Shown piece after piece: positions 17,061 to 25,200 of a stretch of DNA of 64,000 nucleotides. The stretch is taken from assembly GCA_937926205.1 (NCBI GenBank), contig CALEYL010000079.1:1-64000 (forward strand), in the 5' to 3' direction. The notes under the pieces are model-generated. The model was not told the DNA's origin and made no database searches. It saw only the letters and a list, made by a program, of their open reading frames with translations. Each line of letters starts with the position of its first letter. Position 1 is the first letter of the stretch. The DNA comes from an uncultured Saprospiraceae bacterium (GTDB lineage: Bacteria > Bacteroidota > Bacteroidia > Chitinophagales > Saprospiraceae). A program made the position numbers and the translations under genes.

Positions 17061-17780
17061 ATGGAAAATCTCAACGAAAAAACCGCCCTCATCACCGGGG
17101 GCAGCAAAGGTATTGGCTATGGCATCGCGGCAAGCCTGCTGAAAGAAGGCTTAAATGTGGCAATCACCAGCCGCAACCAGGAAGCTGCGGACGCTGCCGC
17201 TCGCGAACTCTCTAAAACAGGCCCTGGCAAAGTGATTGGCATCGCAGCAGATGCCCGCGATTTTGAGGCGCTGAAAAATGCAGTCGCCAAAACCCTCGAA
17301 GCATTTGGTCACCTCGATGTGCTCGTTGCCAATGCAGGGGTCGGCCATTTCGCGCCCATTACAGAAATGACGGTTGAGCAATGGCATGAAACGATTGATA
17401 CCAACCTCACCGGTGTATTTTACAGCCTCAAAGCGGCAGTAGACGCGCTGATCAATACAAAAGGTTATTTCATTAGTATTGCCAGCCTCGCAGGCACCAA
17501 TTTTTTTGCCTCAGCCTCGGCCTATAATGCCAGCAAATTTGGTCTGGTAGGCTTCACCCAGGCGGTCATGCTTGACTTGCGGGATGCCGGCGTCAAATGC
17601 TCCACCATCATGCCGGGTTCGGTTGCTTCCCATTTCAACAACCACGAACCAAACGACAGCGATGCCTGGAAAATACAGCCCGAAGACCTCGGTCAGATGG
17701 TAGTGGATTTGCTGCGTATGAACCCGCGGACTTTGCCGAGTAAAATTGAGGTGCGGCCGAGTCAGGTGGCTAAGAAGTAG
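17061..17780 (+). CDS. Short-chain dehydrogenase/reductase (SDR)
   Basis: I start at 17061 (MENLNEKTALITGG); the frame is open further upstream, but that part overlaps the YrdC-like gene. The 239-aa enzyme shows every classical SDR element: TGGSKGIGYG for NAD(P) binding, VANAGVG, the catalytic Ser in SIASLAG, and YNASK with the catalytic Tyr about residue 154 and Lys 158. The substrate is unknown. Its last 24 codons recur in the same orientation at 43615-43686, and a truncated toxin gene begins 4 bp beyond its stop, so this 3' end marks a rearrangement boundary. Confidence 0.93.
   Translation: MENLNEKTALITGGSKGIGYGIAASLLKEGLNVAITSRNQEAADAAARELSKTGPGKVIGIAADARDFEALKNAVAKTLEAFGHLDVLVANAGVGHFAPITEMTVEQWHETIDTNLTGVFYSLKAAVDALINTKGYFISIASLAGTNFFASASAYNASKFGLVGFTQAVMLDLRDAGVKCSTIMPGSVASHFNNHEPNDSDAWKIQPEDLGQMVVDLLRMNPRTLPSKIEVRPSQVAKK
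17709..17780 (+). repeat. Left copy of the SDR-tail direct repeat
   Basis: These 72 bp (last 24 codons of the SDR gene) match 43615-43686 at 58 of 72 positions by my count. A 23-bp stretch is identical (17744-17766 and 43650-43672). Both copies lie on the same strand and enclose the 26-kb accessory block, as direct repeats left by an integrated element would. Confidence 0.75.
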
Positions 17781-17784
17781 AGCG

Positions 17785-17988
17785 CTAAATACCTTTGGCA
17801 AAATCAATCGAACCATAAAGGGCATCTGTAAATAGGTCTATGTCGACCGATATTCGATGTCCTCTGTATAAGCTCAATGCGGTGCCTCCAACCAGCCTGA
17901 AATCATCAAATGGGCGAGATACCATGAGCGTTTTCAAAATACTCAATAGTTGTGGGGTAACTACTTCGGTATACAATTTTTTATTCAT
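17785..17988 (-). pseudogene. Truncated AbiEii-type nucleotidyltransferase toxin
   Basis: A 67-codon frame, MNKKLYTEVVTPQLLSILK then FDDFRLVGGTALSLYRGHR and SVDIDLFTD. This is the N-terminal third of AbiEii/AbiGii-type nucleotidyltransferase toxins (usually about 200 aa or more), including the GG and DxD residues that bind nucleotide and metal. The chain stops right after YGSIDFAKGI, 4 bp from the SDR stop codon, so the rest of the gene is lost at this boundary. It overlaps the upstream antitoxin gene by 8 bp. Inactivity is inferred from the missing C-terminal domains. Confidence 0.8.
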
Positions 17989-18439
17989 TGGCGCTTAATT
18001 CATGATCAATGGTTTCTTTCCCATAGAAACGCGTAATCTCTTCTTTTTCAATATCATTTCCCCGCTCAAATACTCTATTGATAACCGCCTTCTTTTGTTT
18101 TTGCCAATTCACAGTTTCTATTTCGGTATCCCAGAATAAAACGGGCCTTAGCCTCGTCAAATCAGGATGTTCTGCTTTTTGCTTTTGCTTCTCCTTCTCT
18201 ATATCATAGTATACCTGTAGCACCATAAAATAGCCTTCCTCAAGTCCGAGCGCTTTTTCAATTTTTAAAGCAAGTGCCGTATTCATGTCACGCTTACCTT
18301 TGGTAATAGCCCCCAATGTTTGTGGAAACTCTTGTATAGAAAGTGCAAACCGGCCTTTGCGCAATTGTCGTTGTTTCAGTTCGCGTTCAAGGATGAAGCC
18401 AGGATGAATGCCTTTGATGAGGTCTAATTGAGTGTTCAT
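17981..18439 (-). CDS. HTH antitoxin with DUF6922-like C-terminus
   Basis: A 152-aa regulator or antitoxin. Residues about 10-70 are an XRE/HigA-type helix-turn-helix (GIHPGFILERELKQRQLRKG, then TLGAITKGKRDMNTALALKI). The C-terminal part (VLFWDTEIETVNWQKQKKAV, then NRVFERGN and EITRFYG) resembles DUF6922, which typically pairs with AbiEii-type nucleotidyltransferases. Here both functions are fused in one chain, and the toxin partner that overlaps its 3' end is truncated. It probably still binds DNA and represses its own promoter, whose -7 element lies only 4 bp before the ATG. Confidence 0.82.
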   Translation of the reverse strand: MNTQLDLIKGIHPGFILERELKQRQLRKGRFALSIQEFPQTLGAITKGKRDMNTALALKIEKALGLEEGYFMVLQVYYDIEKEKQKQKAEHPDLTRLRPVLFWDTEIETVNWQKQKKAVINRVFERGNDIEKEEITRFYGKETIDHELSANE

Positions 18440-18443
18440 ATTG

Positions 18444-18451
18444 CAAATATA
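18444..18451 (-). promoter_or_regulatory. -7 element of the antitoxin gene, probably leaderless
   Basis: CAAATATA on the plus strand reads TATATTTG on the minus strand, a perfect match to the Bacteroidota TAnnTTTG -7 element. It ends 4 bp before the ATG at 18439, so transcription would start at or near the initiation codon and the mRNA would be leaderless. I see no good -33 partner. Confidence 0.5.
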
Positions 18452-18594
18452 AACAAATTAGCTTACACAGAATAGTTTATTTTTGTACTGCCACACGTAA
18501 GTTTTGGATAGCGGAAATTCTGGCATTTGCTTGATGTACAATGCCGGGAGCCTTCTGGAACAATCAAATAGAATGGCGGACGCTACTGAAAGGA

Positions 18595-19062
18595 TCAAAA
18601 CAACTCAATCCCGAATGTGCTTTTTTCTTTTTTTGGAAAAAAAGCCCGAAGGTATTCGAGGAATGCTTTCATATCTTTACCCGAGAAGCTCGTCGGGGAA
18701 TGGTTGCGCCATTTCAGGGTCAGTGATTCGCTGCTGTCTGTTCCGCCGCCGTCATAACTGAAAGCCGTTAAATCTGACCAAAGAAAAACAGACATACCTA
18801 AAGGCATCCCGTACCCCTTTTTTACAACTTCGATGATCAACCGGTCGGGTTCTGCCAACAGGAGGCACCGGGATCTCCTCCATTGGATGATGGCCGTCAA
18901 AACAGAGGCAACCATAAAGCCCACACACCATATGTTTTTGAGGCCCGGGTTGTCTTTAAATAGCTGTAGTCCAACAAACATCAATATAAAAAATACAAAG
19001 GGTAAGTAACCGCCTGAAAGCCGTTCTTGTCTCACTTCAAATTGTTGTGTGGTGGAGGGCAT
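18595..19062 (-). CDS. Hypothetical two-helix membrane protein
   Basis: A 155-aa protein with two N-terminal membrane helices (about residues 19-36 and 43-60) followed by a basic RRSR boundary and a beta-rich cytosolic domain (LLLAEPDRLIIEVVKKGYG, FLWSDLTAFSYD, SLTLKWRN). The plan resembles bacterial membrane-PH-like proteins. It follows the SARA-C-like gene by 21 bp and is probably in its transcript. Function unknown. Confidence 0.65.
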   Translation of the reverse strand: MPSTTQQFEVRQERLSGGYLPFVFFILMFVGLQLFKDNPGLKNIWCVGFMVASVLTAIIQWRRSRCLLLAEPDRLIIEVVKKGYGMPLGMSVFLWSDLTAFSYDGGGTDSSESLTLKWRNHSPTSFSGKDMKAFLEYLRAFFPKKEKSTFGIELF

Positions 19063-19083
19063 GGTTTTATTTTTAATCGTTGA

Positions 19084-20163
19084 TCACCATATTGATTGGT
19101 TTACCTGATCCACCCACTCCACAGAAAAAGACAAATTATCGCCATAAGCTTCTATAGAAAAAGAGGTCTGGTTTTGAAATGCTTTCCAGAATGCTGTCCA
19201 CTGCTTATTCGTCATTAATAAAGCAAATCCATCCTCAAATACCCTGACCAAAGGGGCGTCCTGGCCTGCAATCAGCAGAAGGAAACAGCCGCCAATTCCT
19301 GTCAGTTGTGAAGCGTCTGTATGAGGCGATATGATAGATAATTGCGGACTCCACGTATAACAACCATCGGCGGATAAGTCAAGGCTGGGGAAAAGGGCAA
19401 TCGGTATCTCGGCAGACGGCAATTTTTCCAAGGATTCAGCCCCTCTGGATATTTTTAAAATCACCTTGTTCCCGACCTGCGTAACCGTTGATTTGGACAA
19501 TGGGATCCCGTAAGCCTGATTTAATAAGGATGTTTTATAAATTTCTGAAAGTGAAAGCTCCTTCCTTGAGAGGTCGTTCCAGTAAGGACAGGGATAATGG
19601 CGATAGACGTTTCCCAGCATGGATAAAATGCGTTGATAACCATAGCGATTTACAGCATCTGTCTCCTTTTCTGTCAGTAAAATCATGCTTAAATAATCTT
19701 CCGGAGTTTTGAGCCCGGGTATTTCATCGGGCCTTTTCATGTAAATGATCGCCTTTTTACCCAAAAAAGTCTTTTTGAATTCTGTTCTGTCTCCTTCCTC
19801 AACAAACCTGCCTTCTGAAGAAAGCTGATAGACTGTTTTGAAAAACTCAAGTGGCAATTCCGGATAAGGTCCCTCAAATCCGCCTTTATCTTGCAAAGTT
19901 AGGACCAGTTCTTTTTGTCCGAGTGGAGCAAATCCGTTTGAAACGTAAGACAGGCACTGCACTTTTTGATCCTGCCAGGAAATTTCATGCGTTTTGATGA
20001 ATACGCTCAATTTGCCCGGAATTAAGGTAATGGTTGTATCCACTTCTGTCATCGGAACAGCCTGTGAAACCGGAACGTTCGCTTTACTCCAAAATTTGAA
20101 AAAAGACATAAAAATCAGGATTAAAAACAGCATTAAGAAATGGGTTTTCATTATCGCATTCAT
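19084..20163 (-). CDS. Membrane-anchored DUF3480/SARA C-terminal-like protein
   Basis: A 359-aa protein with one N-terminal hydrophobic segment (LMLFLILIFMSFFKFW) and an exported or membrane-anchored soluble part. That part lines up with the C-terminal domain of eukaryotic SARA/endofin (DUF3480) as I remember it: YVSNGFAPLGQKELVLTLQ, then RILSMLGNVYRHYPCPYW, then QLTGIGGCFLLL, and near the end VRVFEDGFALLM followed by SFSVEWVD, in the same order and spacing. Bacterial members of this group are related to SUFU-type immunity proteins, and a SUFU gene lies just upstream. Its ATG overlaps the stop of the 56-aa gene (ATGA). A role in toxin immunity is inference. Confidence 0.6.
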   Translation of the reverse strand: MNAIMKTHFLMLFLILIFMSFFKFWSKANVPVSQAVPMTEVDTTITLIPGKLSVFIKTHEISWQDQKVQCLSYVSNGFAPLGQKELVLTLQDKGGFEGPYPELPLEFFKTVYQLSSEGRFVEEGDRTEFKKTFLGKKAIIYMKRPDEIPGLKTPEDYLSMILLTEKETDAVNRYGYQRILSMLGNVYRHYPCPYWNDLSRKELSLSEIYKTSLLNQAYGIPLSKSTVTQVGNKVILKISRGAESLEKLPSAEIPIALFPSLDLSADGCYTWSPQLSIISPHTDASQLTGIGGCFLLLIAGQDAPLVRVFEDGFALLMTNKQWTAFWKAFQNQTSFSIEAYGDNLSFSVEWVDQVNQSIW

Positions 20164-20330
20164 TTTGAATATTGAGGTGTTTGAATAAGCATCGCAAACA
20201 GGGTTTTCACCTGCTCAAACTTGCGCGAACGCTCCTTGTTCCGCTGTTCGATCTCTTCCGCTGACAAATCCCTTTTAACTTTATCCTCATCGGGTTTTCC
20301 CCGTCTGAAAATTTTATCCAATAAGCTCAT
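20160..20330 (-). CDS. Small charged protein, coupled to the SARA-C-like gene
   Basis: A 56-aa protein starting at the ATG at 20330 (MSLLDKIFRRGKPDED); the open frame extends to a TTG at 20348. It is a highly charged helix (DLSAEEIEQRNKERSRKFEQ) with no recognised domain. Its stop codon overlaps the next ATG (ATGA), a strong sign that it is translated. The opening MSLLDKIF echoes MSLFNFGKKK of the nearby SUFU protein, a short amphipathic start seen in small accessory proteins of this kind. Confidence 0.6.
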   Translation of the reverse strand: MSLLDKIFRRGKPDEDKVKRDLSAEEIEQRNKERSRKFEQVKTLFAMLIQTPQYSK

Positions 20331-20499
20331 GATATAGATTTTTGACAATGGGTATATTGGGCATTGGCTATTAATGGTTTTGGAAAGGCGGTTCAGCAGC
20401 TTTAAGTTTCGGATTTCATCGTTCCCATGCTGTTGCGTATTTACCTGACACCCAAAAGATAAGCATCAATTGGGCAAAAGCAAGATCCGGCCCGGGGCT

Positions 20500-21102
20500 T
20501 TAAAGTGTAATTTGTTTTCTGCTTACACTAAAAGCGTCAAAATCCGGGTGGTGCCAGAATTTTTCGAGTCCCATTTTTTCGAATACTTCAAGTTCTTCGG
20601 CGTACATGGGGTAAAGTCCCGCAAGGTTGATTTTGTAGTCCGCGCCGATCTCGTTGTTGGTGTAATCCTCCCGGTCCAACAAACTGGGAGCAAATACAAA
20701 AAAAGCGTCCATGTCGGAGTCGTCGCTGATTTTTTCCCTGAAGTTGATGGTTTCTCCATAGGAAAAGGGGCAGTCGCCCCGAAGTTTGTTGGCAAGATAG
20801 CCGACCACACGCCCCCAGGCCAGGTCATTTGATTCTACCGAAATGCAGAGTTCCGGTCGGCCGAGTTTCCAGTTGGGGTGTTTGGCCAGCGAGAGCCCGT
20901 AGGTAAACGCAGTAATACACCCTGCTTCAGGGATGTCTTCATAGACGATGCAGGTCACGCCCGGCAGCCCTTCTATCAGGCTTTCTTCCCGGAACAAGCG
21001 GGGTTCCTGCTGAAAAATGTCGTTCAGGTAATTCAGGTACTGTTCCGCAGGTGATTGCGGGTTTTCGGGTTGTTTCTTTTTTCCGAAATTGAAGAGGGAC
21101 AT
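20500..21102 (-). CDS. Suppressor-of-fused (SUFU) domain protein
   Basis: A 200-aa cytosolic protein of the SUFU family. Diagnostic segments are CIVYEDIPEAGCITAFTYGL, SLAKHPNWKLGRPELCISVE, and, further on, NLAGLYPMYAEEL with a closing WHHPDFDAF. In bacteria SUFU-domain proteins are a well-known immunity family of polymorphic toxin systems (Zhang and colleagues, Aravind group). Here the nearest toxins are the barrel-lipase fusion (22244-25966) and the RHS-lipase (27130-34752). It is separated by only 22 bp from the lipoprotein gene upstream, so it could be co-expressed with the barrel-lipase; which toxin it neutralises, if any, cannot be read from the sequence. Confidence 0.88.
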   Translation of the reverse strand: MSLFNFGKKKQPENPQSPAEQYLNYLNDIFQQEPRLFREESLIEGLPGVTCIVYEDIPEAGCITAFTYGLSLAKHPNWKLGRPELCISVESNDLAWGRVVGYLANKLRGDCPFSYGETINFREKISDDSDMDAFFVFAPSLLDREDYTNNEIGADYKINLAGLYPMYAEELEVFEKMGLEKFWHHPDFDAFSVSRKQITL

Positions 21103-21124
21103 GGTGATAGAAGTTGAGTTTGGT

Positions 21125-22231
21125 TTATTTTACTTCGCTGTACTCGTTTCCATACCAATAACCGCTAAACAAGCGGGCGGTAAAAGCCGATGTATTCAGA
21201 TTTATTTCGAAAAAATTGGTCGTGGCAGGGTTTACTTCCTGTCTCTCGGTGATGTAATAGGTGTTGTCGCAAGGGTCGAAGGTGCTGGAATAAAATTCAG
21301 CATTTATTTGCCCGTCCTGCCCGACAGGGAGATTTGCCGTAATGTTAAAAAGCTGCGTAACAGTAGCCGTGGAGAAGGCCGGTTCGATGGACACTAGGTC
21401 GGTACGGGTCGAAGCCATGTTAATTGAACTGTTTTTCATGGCGATCAGCAGGTTTTCGTCCCTTTTATATTCCAGTCCAAAAAATTGAACCACGTTGTCA
21501 ACGGGGTGAAAGTTGGGTTCCAGATTAATTTGTTTGGCGACCAGATTCTCGACATTTAACTCAACGAGGGTCGTGCCGGAGAGGAAGTAGATCAGGTCTC
21601 TGCCATTGGAGACAGAGGACATGGTTGCTGCCGTAAAAGGGCTGTTCGCCGTGAGAAAACCGGAATACATCAAACCCAATTGCTGCCCGGTCACTGGGTT
21701 CAATTGGAAAATTTGGTATAAAACGGACGTATTTACCAGCTCTGTCTGAATCGCATACAATGCCCCGTTCAGGAACACCGGAGCAGCGTAGGCCGTCATC
21801 GGCGAGGTAAAAGTAGCGACGCCGGTGGCAATGTTCTGGTGGTGGAACAGCACTTCTACCGGCCCGCCATTGGTGTAGTAATACTCAAAAACATATTGCC
21901 GGTTGATGCTGTCGTAGGCTGAAAAGTTGGATTCAATATTGTACACTAAGGTACCCACCGGATTTGGTCCGGGGCCTGCTGCATACTCAAAAGGGCTGGG
22001 GATGGGCTTGTTGAATTCATTGAAAAAGAAACTGAGGTCAATGTCGGGGCCCGCCTCGTTGATGTAGAACACGCCTTCGCAAGTCGCCATCGTGTCGACG
22101 GGCGGGTCGGTAATGACCTGCTCGATGAGTTCGCATTTTTTGCAGGACGGAAATATAAGTACAGTGGCTACAACAACAAGTAACAGGATTGCTGCCTTGA
22201 GTGTTAAAGGGGCCTGGATAGTATTTTGCAT
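21125..22231 (-). CDS. Putative lipoprotein with beta-propeller-like repeats
   Basis: A 368-aa protein. A hydrophobic leader ends in VLIFPSCKKC, a Bacteroidota-style lipoprotein signal with Cys 30 as the likely acylated residue. The rest alternates short beta strands and Asn/Thr-rich loops of the six- or seven-bladed propeller type (LVYNIESNFSAYDS, ALYAIQTELVNTSVLYQIF, DLIYFLSGTTLVEL). I see no catalytic motif. It follows the barrel-lipase gene by 12 bp, so the two are presumably made together and may act at the cell surface as a pair. Confidence 0.7.
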   Translation of the reverse strand: MQNTIQAPLTLKAAILLLVVVATVLIFPSCKKCELIEQVITDPPVDTMATCEGVFYINEAGPDIDLSFFFNEFNKPIPSPFEYAAGPGPNPVGTLVYNIESNFSAYDSINRQYVFEYYYTNGGPVEVLFHHQNIATGVATFTSPMTAYAAPVFLNGALYAIQTELVNTSVLYQIFQLNPVTGQQLGLMYSGFLTANSPFTAATMSSVSNGRDLIYFLSGTTLVELNVENLVAKQINLEPNFHPVDNVVQFFGLEYKRDENLLIAMKNSSINMASTRTDLVSIEPAFSTATVTQLFNITANLPVGQDGQINAEFYSSTFDPCDNTYYITERQEVNPATTNFFEINLNTSAFTARLFSGYWYGNEYSEVK

Positions 22232-22243
22232 AACGGGCAGTTT

Positions 22244-25200
22244 TTAATTTTTGAAAAGGAATCTGTATACGTAGTCGCAGTCGAGCATACATCCATGAGC
22301 GGAATTACCTAAGTAATAAGGCCTTTGGAGGTTGTGGTAGGTCCGTTTCCAAATGTAGAAAGGCCGGAATTGGATTACCGGAACGGGGAATCCTTTTACC
22401 TTCTTTATTTTTACAAAAGGAATTGGGATGGTCTTACCTCTGATTTCTTCTTTCATTAATGAAATAATAGCCGGATCAATAAGACCAGTAGTTGAGTTGA
22501 AAAACGAGCCGTTATTAACCACTAATTGCTCTTCGTAGTTTCTGCTGCCTCCTATGGCAGTTGTATTATAATCGCAGGAAGTGGTATCTTTTTTTATCCA
22601 GTGTTCGCCAGCAGCCTGAACAAATGTAAAATGGTTCTTGTAAGATGGATTGGTATTGTGAGAGGATACAGGTTGCACCATGCCGGTTGGAGACAAATAC
22701 GGTGTCGCGCTCGATCGAAATGTTTTCAGATCGGTTTTCTTTTTTTGATCGAGAAAATACCCGATAGCCCGTGGTTTTGGAATCCCCATGTCAAAGGCTT
22801 TTAAAGGGTTTGTTGCCTGATAGGTGGAAGGTGTCAGGAAGGTACTTTTTCTGCCCGTTGCACAATCTGTCGTAATCACGCCATCATCGAAGCCCGGATG
22901 GACGATGTATTTCATAGAGAGCGCAACTTTTAAGAAATTAGAAGCGGTAACACCTCCAAAAACAGACCCTGCACCAATTAACAGATCAATTTCTTTTTTA
23001 GAAAAAAAAGTAGGATGCCCTCCTGATACTGTCAATACTTTCACCGGCACCCGGTCGATGTATGGGCCCCACAGGCTTCGGGCAATGGGAGGGATCAAAT
23101 CCACCAAAATACTGCTTTTGATAATCGAAAAATTATTGAGGTTGCTAAGGTCTTGAAAGATGTCTCCATCCTGCATTAATAGTGATGTGGCAATTGCTGT
23201 AGCCCCCGGTGTTGGCTTTGCCAAAGCAACCAGAATAGTTGCCAGATCACTGCCAGTGAAAGCCCCGCGCCGGGCAATATGTCCTTTGCATCTGTCGGCT
23301 ATGTATCCGATATTACCATATTGCTTGGCCATTTTAGGGCTCGTTTTCGTATCGTTGGCTATAGTAAGCAACACGTCGGCTACCATAGCGCCTGTAGATT
23401 GAGAAATAATTATGAACTCTTTACCAAAGCAATTAGCACCACGTGGATCGCCTTGCCTGGATACAACGCCGGTGCCATTTGCCATGGCCTCCCGAATTTG
23501 TGACAATACACTGTGCACCGCCACATCCAACCGCTGAGAGCAATTGTAGGAAACTACCAGATAACGATTTTTGAAGTTGTTCTCCGGGATGGAAGGATTA
23601 TTTGTAAAATAGACAATATGGTCAAACCATGTCTTTTCTGCTGCTGCTTTATAGTAACCGGATCCGTAAAATGCTTGTGGGTTTGCAGGCCAATTGGCCA
23701 ATGCTCCCTTCTTTTGTCCTGTTATCCGATCCATCACATGCCCCAATTCCAGGCCATGGATATAAATAATATCCTTACCATCAAAGGCCATATTTCCCAT
23801 ATCATCAGGAAGTTCAATACACGGAGGACCTTTTGGCAAATCTGGTATGGGTGGCATTTTTGGAGGTTTGTATTTTTCCAGTTTACTCAGATCCGGGTCT
23901 TCCAAAAGCTTCTGCAGTTCATCACAGGTCATATCGATTCCGGCCAATTTCAAACTGTCGTCGCAGTTGTAGTTGGTCACTTCATCGGGGATGGTACCGC
24001 CTATGGAAAAACACTTATCCATGGCATTGGCATACCAATCGCTTGTACCGTTATAATTGTAAGGCGCGCCCCCATAGAGGTCACTCAGGCTTCCATTCAG
24101 GTATTCGTCTTCCTCTGCATCAACCTGACAGCTCAAATTGGCCGGGGCAGGAGGAAGGCCCGGTGGCCGTATCGGTTTTTCATTGGCATCCAGCTGTATT
24201 TCTGCACAAGGGTCGTAATTGACTTCGCATAGCGAAACGTTGTCAATCCAGAGCTTGGCGCTTGTTCCATCATCTGTAAAAACGTTCAAGGCAATACGGT
24301 CAAAATCCTTGTTTGCCGTCCATACAAAAAACTCCATGATGACCCAGTAGCCGCAATCCCTGATTTTTGTACTTCTGCCTATGAGCGCAAGATTGGGTCC
24401 GAGATCAGGGTGCTTATTCCCAATCGCAGGCAATGGCCCGTTAAATGCAATGGCGCGGATTTTTGCATAGTCCGATACATTTTGATTCGAGAAAAACCGC
24501 ACAGCTACGCTCAATAAGTAATTTTTGCCCTTGCGAATTTTGTTGGCTGGATTTAAAGTCTGGATGATGGCATCCCCGTTTGTAAGATTCCCTGTCGCTT
24601 CAACGTGTCCAATATCCAGAAAACCACTACTCGCCGAACTGAGGAATTTCGGACTGCCATAGCCGACCGACCAATGCGCAGATGATACGGGCGTCGTGTT
24701 GGTTTCAAAACCGCTGTTCTGTATCAACGGATTGTCGCAAAAGTCTTCCGGCTCGTTTACACAGTCGCTTAATTGTATAGAATCCCGGCATATTTCTCGC
24801 CCTGTCCTGTCGAGCCAGGCGAATTGCAGCCATACAGGCGTAAGGCCTTCTACACAGAGGGTCGCCAAATCTGTTTGTCCGGGAGGGATTTTGAAGACAG
24901 AGCTTTTCCAGCTTACTTTTTTTACTTTTTGCGGCACATTGGCTGGCGATTGCACCCAGCCGCTTTGTGTACCGGAAACTTCAGTGATGTTTCCGTTAAA
25001 AACGGATACAGAGAATGATGCCGGCGACAAAGCAGACTTGGGGTCGAGTTGATTTTGTAACACGATCTTATAGCAGCAGGAATCGCGGCCGTTATTTTGC
25101 TTTTCTGCAATAACCCTTAGTTTTGAACATTCGTCTTTGATCATGGTGATCAAAGAGTCCTTTCCCGGAAATTCCGGCACAGGATCTACCGGCGGGGGCT

